NCBI RefSeq assembly: GCF_015477805.1
Contig: NZ_JADLQL010000001.1
Location: 434,001-498,000 of the forward strand
DNA length: 64,000 nucleotides
Source: Nocardia flavorosea
GTDB taxonomy: Bacteria > Actinomycetota > Actinomycetes > Mycobacteriales > Mycobacteriaceae
Reading direction: 5' to 3'
A model generated the notes under the pieces. It had not been told where the DNA came from. It was given only the letters and a program-made list of their open reading frames with translations, and made no database searches. This document shows positions 25,402 to 33,528 of the stretch, piece after piece. The position numbers were made by a program, and so were the translations under genes. Position 1 is the first letter of the stretch. The number at the start of each line of letters is the position of its first letter.

Positions 25402-26598
25402 TCAGAGGCCGAGTTTGGTGACGGCGTTGTCGGCGAGGGGGTCGGCGGTTCTGATGTAGCGGTGGACGGTACGCGGGTTGCTCCATCGGCCTTGGCGCAT
25501 GATTTCGCGGTCGGCGGCGCCGCCGAGGGCGGCTTGGGTGGCGAAGCCGGCGCGCAGTGAGTGGCCGGAGAAGAGGGTGGGGTCGAGTCCGGCGCGGGCG
25601 GCGTAGCGTTTGACTATTTCGGCGACGGCGCGGCCGGACAGGGGGGTGTCGCCGAGTCCGCCGTGCCGGTTGACGGCGGGGAACAGGGGTTGCGTGGGGG
25701 TGAGGCGAGGGTCGGGGTGGTAGCTGTGGCAGCGGTGGATGTGAGGTTCGCCGACGGGGTTTTCGCCGATCCAGGTGCGGACGCCGCGGGGGTTTTCGGT
25801 GTGTGCGGCGAGTAGGCGTAGCCAGTCGGCGCAGGCGCAGACGGGGCAGGTGTGTGCTTGGTTGCCGCGGGGCAGGGCGACGTGTTGTTCGGTGATGCCG
25901 GTGGGGTCGGTTTTAGTGGTGGGCAGGTGGATCAGCAGCAGGGGTTCGCCGGTCGTGTGGTCGGTGCCGAAGTGGATGTCGGCGATGCGCAGGCCGGCGA
26001 GTTCGCTGCGGCGCAGGGCGCCGGCGAAGCCGAGGAGCAGCAGCAGGGTGTCGCGGCGGCGGGCGGGTTCGCCGGGCCATCCGGGTTCGGGCAGGCCGGT
26101 GAGCAGTTCGCCGAGGGTGTGCAGCAGGATCGGGCGTTTGCGGTCGGGCCGGGTGCGGCGGGTGCGGCGGATTCCGCGCAGGGTGAGGCGGACGACGTCG
26201 CTGCGGGTGGGGGCGGGTAGTCCGTTGGCGGCGTGGACGGCGGCGATGGCGGCGGATTTGCGTTCGAGGCTGGCGGGACTGTAGGCGTAGCGGCCGTTTT
26301 CGCGGCGGGCGTCGGCGGCGGCGGCGAGGTAGACGGCGATGTCGAGGGGGTCGGCGGGTAGGGCGGTTCGGTTCTCACGGGTGCACCAGGCGACCCAGGC
26401 GATCCAGTCGGTGCGGTAGGCGCGCAGGGTGTTGGGGGATTGGGAGGCGGTGAGGTAGCGGCCGAGTGCGGTGGCTTGTTCGGTGTCGAAGCGTTCGCGG
26501 ACGTTGCGTAGTGCGGCTGTGTCGACGAGGACGCTCGTGACGCCGCGGCGGAGCTCGGTGCGCACGGTGTCGGGTAGGTCCACGGCCGGTTCGGTCAC
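25402..26598 (-). CDS. Tyrosine recombinase, TnpS-like
   Basis: About 398 residues. The start GTG 26598 is chosen for its GAGGAG site six bases upstream; a TTG at 26631 extends the frame. The N-terminal SAM-like core-binding domain contains SQSPNTLRAYRTDWIAWVAW. The catalytic domain has Arg in AGALRRSELAGLR, the HxxR box SGHSLRAGFAT and the final GRWSNPRTVHRYIR with the nucleophilic Tyr. An extra Cys/His segment HTCPVCACADWLRLLAAH lies between them. It is divergent from a coiled-coil protein with palindromes in the gap, as in the TnpS/TnpT cointegrate-resolution modules of Tn4651-type transposons. Confidence 0.85.
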   Translation of the reverse strand: MTEPAVDLPDTVRTELRRGVTSVLVDTAALRNVRERFDTEQATALGRYLTASQSPNTLRAYRTDWIAWVAWCTRENRTALPADPLDIAVYLAAAADARRENGRYAYSPASLERKSAAIAAVHAANGLPAPTRSDVVRLTLRGIRRTRRTRPDRKRPILLHTLGELLTGLPEPGWPGEPARRRDTLLLLLGFAGALRRSELAGLRIADIHFGTDHTTGEPLLLIHLPTTKTDPTGITEQHVALPRGNQAHTCPVCACADWLRLLAAHTENPRGVRTWIGENPVGEPHIHRCHSYHPDPRLTPTQPLFPAVNRHGGLGDTPLSGRAVAEIVKRYAARAGLDPTLFSGHSLRAGFATQAALGGAADREIMRQGRWSNPRTVHRYIRTADPLADNAVTKLGL

Positions 26599-26628
26599 TG
26601 CGTTCTCCTCGTCGGTAATTTCGTCACT

Positions 26629-26667
26629 CAATACGTTACGTTTGCGGCGACGTAACGAAACGTATTG
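26629..26667. promoter_or_regulatory. Inverted repeats upstream of the recombinase
   Basis: Arms CAATACGTTACG (26629-26640) and CGAAACGTATTG (26656-26667) pair at 11 of 12 positions. A second nested pair is CGTTACG (26634-26640) with CGTAACG (26651-26657). AT-rich for this genome. It probably binds the recombinase or its partner and may control the recombinase promoter. Confidence 0.5.
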
Positions 26668-26700
26668 AATGGAAACAGATCTCCCGCAACCTTACCTGTC

Positions 26701-26733
26701 TAGCCTCCGATAATGTTCACTTATCGGAGGTTA
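26701..26733. promoter_or_regulatory. Candidate recombination core (rst-like palindrome)
   Basis: Perfect 10-bp arms CCTCCGATAA (26704-26713) and TTATCGGAGG (26721-26730) around a 7-bp spacer TGTTCAC. The symmetry continues 3 bp outward on each side with one mismatch. Inverted arms flanking a 6-8 bp spacer are what a tyrosine recombinase cuts. It lies between the divergent recombinase and coiled-coil genes, as the rst core does in Tn4651. No T-run follows, so a terminator is less likely. Confidence 0.6.
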
Positions 26734-26795
26734 GAGCCCTGAGTAGCCGTCGCGTGACCTCACCGCCGCTTCGGATTTCGTTTCGTGTCATTCCG

Positions 26796-26823
26796 TTGGA
26801 TTTGACGAAACCAACGCTACGAT
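26796..26823 (+). promoter_or_regulatory. Probable promoter of the coiled-coil gene
   Basis: TTGGAT (26796-26801) and TACGAT (26818-26823) are separated by 16 bp. The -10 ends 6 nt before the GTG at 26830 and no Shine-Dalgarno site is present, so a leaderless transcript is likely. Confidence 0.5.
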
Positions 26824-26829
26824 TCCCGG

Positions 26830-27957
26830 GTGCCGACAACCTGCAACTATCCCGGCTGCACCCAGCCGATCCCGCGCCCCACCGGACCCGGCCGGCCCTC
26901 CGAATACTGCGACCGTCCCGACCACACCCGATGGCGCGCCTGGCGCGAAAGACAACGGCTACAACAGGAAGCCGAACCCCAACCCGATTCCGTCACCGTG
27001 ACGCACACCGGCCCGGTGACCACCGCCCGGCTCCGCGCCGACGAACTACTCACGCAATTCCGCGGCCTCGCCGAACAACTCGGCACCACCCTCAACGCCG
27101 CCGTCGCCGAAATGTCGACACTGGCCGACCCATCTGCTGCCGAAGCGCAGGTCCAGGCCGTGCAAGCCGACGCCGCACGCCGTATCGCCGAAGCCGAAAT
27201 CGCCGCGGCCGCCGCCGAACAGGCCCGCCGGGACGCCCAGCAGGCACGAATCCACGCGGAGGAAGCAGCCGAGGACGCGGCCGCTACCGCGGAAACCGCC
27301 GATACCTGCATCGCCGAAGCCCGCACCGCGGCCGCGGCCGCGGAAACCGCCCGCGACGACGCACTCCGCCAGGTCGAGGCAATCACCACCCGCGCCGCGG
27401 ACGAAGTTTTCGCGGCGCGCGCCGCAGCGGAAGAAGACGTCCGGGCCGCGCGGAACGAGGCCGCCACGGAAGTGGAGCGGATCCGAGCCGAATGCGCCGC
27501 GGAAATCGAGCGCGTACAACGCACCGCCGACGCCGATATCGAACGCGCCGACCGCGACAACGCCCAGAAAGTGAAAGCCGCCACCGCCGACCGGGATCTG
27601 GCCGTACAGCGCGCCACCGACATCGAGCGCGCCTTGGAACGGGCCGAACGGTCGGCTACCGAGCGGGAGGAAGCCGCGCGGGAAGCACGCGCCGAATTAC
27701 AGCGACTACGCTCCGAATACGACACCGTCCGCCGAGATCTCGCCGAGCTCCGGCGCACCGCGGCCGCGGAACTGGCCACAGCCCGCGCTGACGCCGCAGC
27801 CGCTGTCGAGCAGGTGCGCACGGAAACCGCGCAACGTATCGAAGCGCTCGACCAGGCACGCGCGCAGATCCTGGCGCGCGCGGAACGGGCGGAACGCCAA
27901 CTCGATGCCCTGTTGTCCGAGCGGGCGACGGCACGCACCGAACCCGAACCGGTGTAA
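26830..27957 (+). CDS. Zinc-finger plus long coiled-coil DNA-binding-type protein, TnpT-like
   Basis: A 375-residue protein. The N-terminus has C5-x4-C10-x16-C27-x4-H32 (CNYPGC ... EYCDRPDH), a probable zinc site, followed by basic WRAWRERQRLQQE. Residues 75-365 are a nearly unbroken Ala/Glu/Arg heptad coiled coil. The size and shape resemble TnpT and KfrA-type accessory proteins that bind DNA at one end and oligomerise through the coil. Its divergent pairing with a tyrosine recombinase supports an accessory role in site-specific recombination. A strictly structural role cannot be excluded. Confidence 0.72.
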   Translation: MPTTCNYPGCTQPIPRPTGPGRPSEYCDRPDHTRWRAWRERQRLQQEAEPQPDSVTVTHTGPVTTARLRADELLTQFRGLAEQLGTTLNAAVAEMSTLADPSAAEAQVQAVQADAARRIAEAEIAAAAAEQARRDAQQARIHAEEAAEDAAATAETADTCIAEARTAAAAAETARDDALRQVEAITTRAADEVFAARAAAEEDVRAARNEAATEVERIRAECAAEIERVQRTADADIERADRDNAQKVKAATADRDLAVQRATDIERALERAERSATEREEAAREARAELQRLRSEYDTVRRDLAELRRTAAAELATARADAAAAVEQVRTETAQRIEALDQARAQILARAERAERQLDALLSERATARTEPEPV

Positions 27958-28077
27958 CCAGAGGGAAGAGGAGCACCCGCCGGGAATCCGGCGCTGAGCC
28001 GGTCGCTTGCCGCCCGGCGTTGGGCTATGGATGATTCATGTCGCAGTGATGGATGAAGGTGGTTACGGCCGGTTCCG

Positions 28078-28176
28078 CTCGATGTCCCGGAGGAACCGGC
28101 CGCGTATGTTGCCGAACAGCTCGGGACCGAAGAGCCGTCCTGCGTGAAGCGCTACACCGACCGAACCTGCCGATGA
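28078..28176 (+). pseudogene. Tn3 transposase N-terminal fragment
   Basis: Thirty-two codons read DVPEEPAAYVAEQLGTEEPS then CVKRYTDRT before a stop. This closely parallels DVPVELVAYLAEQLEIEDPS followed by CLGEYMVRRT in the DUF4158 domain of the transposase at 33529. It lies directly after the recombinase/coiled-coil pair, so the pair probably belonged to a Tn3-family transposon whose transposase has been lost. Confidence 0.65.
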
Positions 28177-28203
28177 AGGCCGACGCCGAACGCACGAGTC
28201 ACA

Positions 28204-29616
28204 TTATGCCGCAGCGTATCCGGTGAATTCATGCGCGGTCACAGTGACCATGCGACCCCCCATCGCCCGCACCTGCGAGTGGACTCTGGGATCGCCGCTG
28301 GGCGGCAACAGTATCGACCACACCGGCGTTCCGTCGGCGGCGTCGATGGCCTGCACGGTGACACCGTCGGTCAGGATGAGATGGGTTGCGTCGGTGATGC
28401 CGTCATAGTTCGTGAATTTCGTGGCGTGTTCGAACGGCGAGGGCCGCTGCCAGATTCGATGTCCGTCGGTGAGATCCAGCCCGGACAGCGTTGTGCCGTC
28501 GAGTGATCGGATGATCACGGTATCTCCCACCACACCCTCGATCGCATCCTCGCGCCCGGCTGTGTCGTCGACGCCGATCTCGGGATTGGTCCACAGGACC
28601 GCACCGGTGGTGCGGTCGTAAGCACTTTCGCCGGTCATGATCGGCAGTGGCGATGCGGTGGCGACCGGATACCACTCGAGCAGGAAGCTGGCATTCGCGA
28701 CCTCGGTGATACGGTGTCCGTCGCGGCCGAGCAACGCGACCTGTCCCGCGGTGCCGCTGCGATCGATCACCTGCGAGGCGATCATGCCGCCGTCGAAGAC
28801 ATAGCCCACCGGTCCGGTGAAAAGCAGCTCGCCAGTGCGCAAATCGTGGAGACGAATATTGCCGTAGCGCCCGTACCGGAAGTAGTCCGGTGCGCTGATG
28901 ACGGGTATGACCGGCTCTCCGGGAACCACTGTCGGAAACGTCTTACGCCAACTCGCGGCGATGTCCGAGACGGTTCCTCGTGTGAAGACAGCGGTCTGCC
29001 GATCTGCGGTTCGCCCCGCCACTGTGACAACACCGTCGCGAGCATCGACCTGCTCCACCTCGAAATCGGTGATGTGGTCGGTGAGCACCGTGCCCGTCGC
29101 GCTGTCGACGATCAGCACCCGATGGGTGTCCCAACAGCTCAGCAGGCCCTGAAACACCTTTCCGGCGCAGCCGGCGATCGCGCCGACATCGATTGTCCAG
29201 TGCGGCTTTCCGGTATCGGGGTCGATACCGTGCAGTCGCACCGCGCCGACCGGCTGCCCGACCCCGCCACCCGCGCTGTCCGGCACCGCGGTGGCCGCGA
29301 CGATCGTGGTCCCGGCATCCATCGGCGTGCCGTGTCCGTGGTAGACGTCCAGGCTGTGCGGAGCGGACAGCAGAACAGCGCCGGGTTCAGTGGACAGATC
29401 GGCGGCGCGCACCGTCCAGCGGGGAGTGGGTGCGGAGTCCAGAGTGGTCTCGATACGAAACTTGCCGCCCACCACCGGCGCTGCCTGCTGGGACTGTCGT
29501 GGGGATCGATTCGCCCATACGACCGCAGCGACAACCACCACGACGGCTACGACCAGCACGGCGATCCAACTTCGACGCCTGTCCGGACCGGTGAACCATC
29601 GTGCAGCCGTGTTCAT
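28204..29616 (-). CDS. Membrane-anchored PQQ-like beta-propeller protein
   Basis: A 470-residue protein with one N-terminal TM helix (about residues 17-36) after a basic tail, then an exported domain built of repeated strands. The blades carry the PQQ-enzyme-like signature (HGIDPDTGKPHWTIDVGA, SLDGTTLSGLDLTDGHRIWQ, IDAADGTPVWSILLPP), about six or seven repeats. There is no Cys pair or catalytic set of a true quinoprotein dehydrogenase, so a ligand-binding or assembly role outside the membrane is more likely. Confidence 0.78.
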   Translation of the reverse strand: MNTAARWFTGPDRRRSWIAVLVVAVVVVVAAVVWANRSPRQSQQAAPVVGGKFRIETTLDSAPTPRWTVRAADLSTEPGAVLLSAPHSLDVYHGHGTPMDAGTTIVAATAVPDSAGGGVGQPVGAVRLHGIDPDTGKPHWTIDVGAIAGCAGKVFQGLLSCWDTHRVLIVDSATGTVLTDHITDFEVEQVDARDGVVTVAGRTADRQTAVFTRGTVSDIAASWRKTFPTVVPGEPVIPVISAPDYFRYGRYGNIRLHDLRTGELLFTGPVGYVFDGGMIASQVIDRSGTAGQVALLGRDGHRITEVANASFLLEWYPVATASPLPIMTGESAYDRTTGAVLWTNPEIGVDDTAGREDAIEGVVGDTVIIRSLDGTTLSGLDLTDGHRIWQRPSPFEHATKFTNYDGITDATHLILTDGVTVQAIDAADGTPVWSILLPPSGDPRVHSQVRAMGGRMVTVTAHEFTGYAAA

Positions 29617-29683
29617 GCGGAGAGGTCTCCTTCATACATCTATCTGGACAGGCACTGGTCGAGCTGTGCGGATCTGCAAGATA

Positions 29684-29857
29684 TCAACCATCGTTGAAGG
29701 GTGGCGATCGCGAGGACGACCCACCGCTGGTGGTTTCGTGCCGGCCAAATCGTCGCTGAACTCGCCCCCGAAACCGGGGCCGGAGGCGTCGCGGTTGCCG
29801 GGGGCTTTTCCATGCGTCGAATTGCGCGTTGTAGGCGGCCATCTCTTCCTCGGACAT
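29684..29857 (-). CDS. Possible small protein downstream of S9 peptidase
   Basis: A 57-residue frame starting at ATG 29857 behind a perfect AGGAGG five bases upstream, 17 bp after the peptidase stop on the same strand. It begins MSEEEMAAYNAQFDAWKSPR, a plausible helical start, and ends in an Arg- and Ser-rich tail of poor complexity. The start context is good but the tail may be read-through of non-coding DNA. Function unknown. Confidence 0.4.
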   Translation of the reverse strand: MSEEEMAAYNAQFDAWKSPRQPRRLRPRFRGRVQRRFGRHETTSGGSSSRSPPFNDG

Positions 29858-29874
29858 GACCTCCTCGCCTGCGG

Positions 29875-31836
29875 CTACCGGATCGTGGTGCCGGTAGCGG
29901 GCGCGTCCGGCGCCGGGCCGGCATTGCGGCCGCCGAGGTGGCGGGCGAAATGCTGTTCGATCGCGCGGTACAGCATGACCTGGTTCTCCGGGTTCTCGAA
30001 GCCGTGTCCCTCGTCCTCGGCGACCAGGTACTCCACCGGCACCCCGCGTTCACGTAACCGGGCAACGATATTGTCCGATTCGGCGCGGACCACGCGGGCA
30101 TCGTTGGCGCCCTGGGCGACGAGCAGCGGGGTGCGGATCCGGTCGACCAGGGTGATCGGCGAGCGGGCCAGCATCTCGGCTTCCTGTTCCGGGATTTCGG
30201 GGTCGCCGACATAGCGGTACCAGTTGTTCACGTTGAATGGGCGAGTGAACGGCGGCAGGGTACGCAGGAAGTTCGCGAGATCGGAGATTCCGACGTAGTC
30301 GACAGCGGCGGCGAAGCGGTCCGGGGTGACGGTGACACCGACCAGGGCGGCGTATCCCCCGTAGGAGCCGCCGTAGATGCCGATGCGGCCGGGGTCGGCA
30401 TACCCTTCGGCGACGGCCCAATCGACGGCATCGATCAGGTCATCGTGCATGGCGCGGGCGAATTCGCCGATCGCGGCGGTGACGTGCCGTTTCCCGTAGC
30501 CGAGCGAGCCGCGGAAGTTCACCTGCAGTACCGCGTAGCCGCGGTTGGCGAGGAACTGCACGTCCTGGCTGTACCCCCACGAGTCGTGGTACCAGGGCCC
30601 CCCGTGCACGGCCAGTACCAGCGGAAGGTTGCGTGCCTCGGCACCGACCGGGAGGGTGAGGTAGCCGTGCAGGGGAAGCCCGTCGCGGGCGGCGAAACCG
30701 ACGGGGTGCATGGGGGCCATGGTTTCCGGGTCGCGGTCCGGGAAGGACCGGAACAGCAGGCGGGCATCGCCGGTGGTGTGGTCGTAGAACCAGGTGACAC
30801 CGGGGTCACGGTCGTGGACGAAGGTGGCGATCCAACGCTGCCCGGAGTCGTCGCAGGACAGGGTGCCCAGCACTCCGTCGGACAGTTTCTGCAACCGGGC
30901 ATGGATTTCGGCGAAGCGCGGGTCGAGGACCTCGATATGCGGGCGGTCGGCGACGAAGCGGGCGGCCAGGATTTCACCGGTGCGCCGATGGGTGTGGACC
31001 GCGGGCGGCAGCACCCCCGGCAGCATCATCCCGCTGATATCGAGGTCGTGGCCGTCGACGGCGGCGACCACGGTTTCCGCGCCGGTCGCGTGGTCGATAC
31101 GGACCAGCCGCAGGTTGTCACCGTCCTGGTAGGCGCCGACCAGCAGCCCTTTCCCGTCGGCGGTGACCTGCTGGGGTTGGACGCTCATCGGATGTTCGGC
31201 GCCGCCGATCCGGCACAGCAGCCGCGTCAGTGCGGTGCCGGGGTCGATCGCGGAGATCTCGACGGAGCCGTCCGCGGCGAGCGCGGTCCGGAATACGGGT
31301 GCGCCGTGGCGGTCGAGCAGTACGGTGGCCGTCGGATCGTCCTGTTCGAGATGCAGGGTCGTTTCGCCGGTGGCGACGTCGATCCGGAACGTGTCGAAGA
31401 ACAACGGCCGCCGGTTCATCGTGACCAGCACGCTGCCGGGTATGGACGGCAGGTCCTGCGCTCCGACCACCCGCGACCCCGGGTCCATCGGGGTGAGGTC
31501 CACCGCGGGTGCGCCGGGGTCGTCGAGGTCGGCGCGGTACAGGTGCCAGTCCTCGTTACCGTCGGTGTCCTGCAGGTAGAGCAGCCGGCATGAGTCGTCG
31601 GTCCAGTAGTAGGTGGTGATTCCGCGGCGGGTGTCGTGGGTGACGGGGACTGCCTCGTCGTGGGTGGCGTCGACAGCGCGGACCCAGACGTTGCGGCGCC
31701 CGCGGTGGGGGGCGAGGTAGGCGATGCGGGTGCCGTCGGGGGAGATCGACGGGTTCGCGAACTGCGGGTCGGCGAAGAAGGTTTCGATATCGATCAGCGC
31801 CGGTCGCTGGTCGGTCGGGTCTCCGGTCATGGTCAC
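29875..31836 (-). CDS. S9-family prolyl oligopeptidase / acylaminoacyl-peptidase
   Basis: About 653 residues. The N-terminal half is a beta-propeller of the TolB/DPP-IV type (SPDGTRIAYLAPHRG). The C-terminal hydrolase domain has LAVHGGPWYHDSWGYSQDVQ, the nucleophile Ser in GIYGGSYGGYAALVG, the Asp in VAQGANDARV and the His in EDEGHGFENPENQ. There is no signal peptide, so it is cytoplasmic and trims peptides. The start is taken as GTG 31836, six bases after GGAG. ATG 31830 and GTG 31863 are alternatives. Confidence 0.9.
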   Translation of the reverse strand: MTMTGDPTDQRPALIDIETFFADPQFANPSISPDGTRIAYLAPHRGRRNVWVRAVDATHDEAVPVTHDTRRGITTYYWTDDSCRLLYLQDTDGNEDWHLYRADLDDPGAPAVDLTPMDPGSRVVGAQDLPSIPGSVLVTMNRRPLFFDTFRIDVATGETTLHLEQDDPTATVLLDRHGAPVFRTALAADGSVEISAIDPGTALTRLLCRIGGAEHPMSVQPQQVTADGKGLLVGAYQDGDNLRLVRIDHATGAETVVAAVDGHDLDISGMMLPGVLPPAVHTHRRTGEILAARFVADRPHIEVLDPRFAEIHARLQKLSDGVLGTLSCDDSGQRWIATFVHDRDPGVTWFYDHTTGDARLLFRSFPDRDPETMAPMHPVGFAARDGLPLHGYLTLPVGAEARNLPLVLAVHGGPWYHDSWGYSQDVQFLANRGYAVLQVNFRGSLGYGKRHVTAAIGEFARAMHDDLIDAVDWAVAEGYADPGRIGIYGGSYGGYAALVGVTVTPDRFAAAVDYVGISDLANFLRTLPPFTRPFNVNNWYRYVGDPEIPEQEAEMLARSPITLVDRIRTPLLVAQGANDARVVRAESDNIVARLRERGVPVEYLVAEDEGHGFENPENQVMLYRAIEQHFARHLGGRNAGPAPDAPATGTTIR

Positions 31837-31988
31837 TGCGCACTCCGCTCTGGTCCGGTTCACGATGTCCGCTCCGACTCAACACTGTGCCGTCGCGGCA
31901 TACTCAACCCCTGCCGCACCGTGTCGCCGGTCACGTCTGCGTTCCGGACGGGTCCGGGGCGCGGGTCTGCAACCGGCCGCGTGCCAGG

Positions 31989-33206
31989 TCACATGCGTAG
32001 GGGGAGCCCGGCTTCCATCCGCGCGATACGGTCGGCGTGCACCAGATGCGCCCGGTCGAGCAGCGCGACCAGTTCGGTTTCGCCTTCGCGGATCCGCCGC
32101 CGGTATTTGGCGGGCAGGCCGGTGATCGTTTTCTCTTCGTCCAGCATTCTGCTGTAGGTGCGTTCCCGCAGGCTCTGGTCGGCTTCGTAACCGAGGTCGA
32201 GGTATCGGGTGGCGTGTCGGCGGGCGTTGCCGACCGCGGTTTGCGCGCGCCCGGCGGGGCTGAGCAGTGAAGCGACGATGGTGACCAGCAGGATCAGCAC
32301 GATGAGGGCCAATGACAGGCCGGTGGAGATCTCGGTGACCGGTACCGGTTCTCCGTTGTTGATGAACGGGACGTTGTTCTCGTGCAGGGCGTGCAGGACG
32401 AGTTTGACGCCGATGAGGGCCAGCACGGCAGCCAGCCCGAAACCGAGGTAGATCAACCGGTCCAGCAGGCCTTCGAGCAGGAAGAACAGCTGACGCAAGC
32501 CGAGCAGGGAGAACGCGGTGGCGGTGAAGACGATGAACACGTTCTGGGTGAGGCCGAAGATCGCGGGTATGGAGTCGAGGGCGAACAGGACGTCGGTGCC
32601 GCCGATGGCGACCATGGCCAGCACCATCGGCGTCATATGGCGGCGGCCGTCGACGGTGGTGAACAGTTTGTCACCGTCGTAGGTATCGCTTGTGCGCAGG
32701 AAACGGCGCGCCAGACGCAGGACGATATTGTCGCCGGCGTGACTGTCCTCGCCTTCCGGGCGCAGCATGTTCCCGGCGGTGAGGAGCAGCGCGGCGCCGA
32801 ACAGGTAGAACACCCAGGCGAACCGGTTGATGAGAGTGGCGCCGACGAAGATGAACCCGGTGCGCACCACCAGGGAGAACACGATCCCGACGAGCAGCAC
32901 TTTCTGCTGGGCGGCGCTGGGAACGCGGAAGGTGGTCATGATGATGAGGAACACGAACAGGTTGTCCACCGACAGGGCTTTCTCGGTGACGTAGCCGGCG
33001 AAATACTCCAAGCCCATATCGGATCCCCCGAACCCCCACACCACGAACCCGAAGACCACCGCGATACCGATATATGCGGCCGACCACACCGCGGCTTCGG
33101 GAAGCGAGGGGGTATGTGCGCTGCGGACGTGGAAGAAGAAGTCGAACAGCAACAGTCCGGCGATCAGCGCGAGGGTGCACCCCCATACCAGCGCGGGAAC
33201 GGTCAC
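31989..33206 (-). CDS. TerC-family integral membrane protein
   Basis: A 405-residue protein starting GTG 33206 behind AGGAGG. It has about eight or nine TM helices with the TerC acidic signatures EKALSVDNLFVFLIIMTTF and GGTDVLFALDSIPAIFGLT. TerC/Alx proteins export manganese or other metals and have been linked to tellurite resistance and to metallation of secreted proteins. The C-terminal 75 residues form a charged cytoplasmic tail (RTYSRMLDEEKTITGLPAKY) that is longer than in E. coli Alx. No ter cluster is adjacent, so metal homeostasis is the likelier role. Confidence 0.88.
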   Translation of the reverse strand: MTVPALVWGCTLALIAGLLLFDFFFHVRSAHTPSLPEAAVWSAAYIGIAVVFGFVVWGFGGSDMGLEYFAGYVTEKALSVDNLFVFLIIMTTFRVPSAAQQKVLLVGIVFSLVVRTGFIFVGATLINRFAWVFYLFGAALLLTAGNMLRPEGEDSHAGDNIVLRLARRFLRTSDTYDGDKLFTTVDGRRHMTPMVLAMVAIGGTDVLFALDSIPAIFGLTQNVFIVFTATAFSLLGLRQLFFLLEGLLDRLIYLGFGLAAVLALIGVKLVLHALHENNVPFINNGEPVPVTEISTGLSLALIVLILLVTIVASLLSPAGRAQTAVGNARRHATRYLDLGYEADQSLRERTYSRMLDEEKTITGLPAKYRRRIREGETELVALLDRAHLVHADRIARMEAGLPLRM

Positions 33207-33446
33207 GACGGCCTCCTGACTGGTGCCCTCGACACGTGTCTCGCTGCGACTGTAGTGCCCGCACCGAGCCGGTGAAGCGGTTTACCGCGCGGTGTCGCCG
33301 GGCTCGGTGCCGCCGGTTCGGGCCCGTACTGTGGCAGGTTCATGCGCGGATCGTCGGCGGCACCGGTTCGGTTGTTGCGGTCTGTCGGGTTGCGCTTGTA
33401 CTGGACGATCGAGATGGGGTCGCCCCGGAACGCCGCCGAGGCTTCG

Positions 33447-33484
33447 GGGGTTGAGGCTCATCCGGGAGGAAAGTCACGCTAAGC
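33447..33484 (+). repeat. Tn3-type 38-bp left terminal inverted repeat
   Basis: Begins GGGGTTGAGGCTCATCC and ends GTCACGCTAAGC. It follows the classical Tn3 end pattern (GGGG, then GCTCA, GAAA and TCACGNTAAG at the same spacing). It lies 44 bp before the transposase start, in the expected orientation. Confidence 0.8.
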
Positions 33485-33528
33485 AGACAGGCTGAATCCT
33501 GCTGTTGAGCTGGTGATTTCATGTCGGC

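Noticed and set aside
26847..27938. Long open frame antisense to the coiled-coil gene
   Set aside because: It is Ser/Arg/Ala-biased, has no ribosome site and mirrors the Ala/Glu/Arg-rich coding strand; typical shadow in high-GC DNA.
25353..28012. GGTCGCTTGCCG present on both sides of the recombinase pair (25353-25364 and 28001-28012) as possible element ends
   Set aside because: Only 12 bp, no further similarity and no terminal inverted repeats; could be chance in GC-rich sequence.
29640..30212. 190-codon frame antisense-shifted within the S9 peptidase region
   Set aside because: It overlaps the strongly supported peptidase in another frame and has an Arg/Pro/Ser-biased composition.
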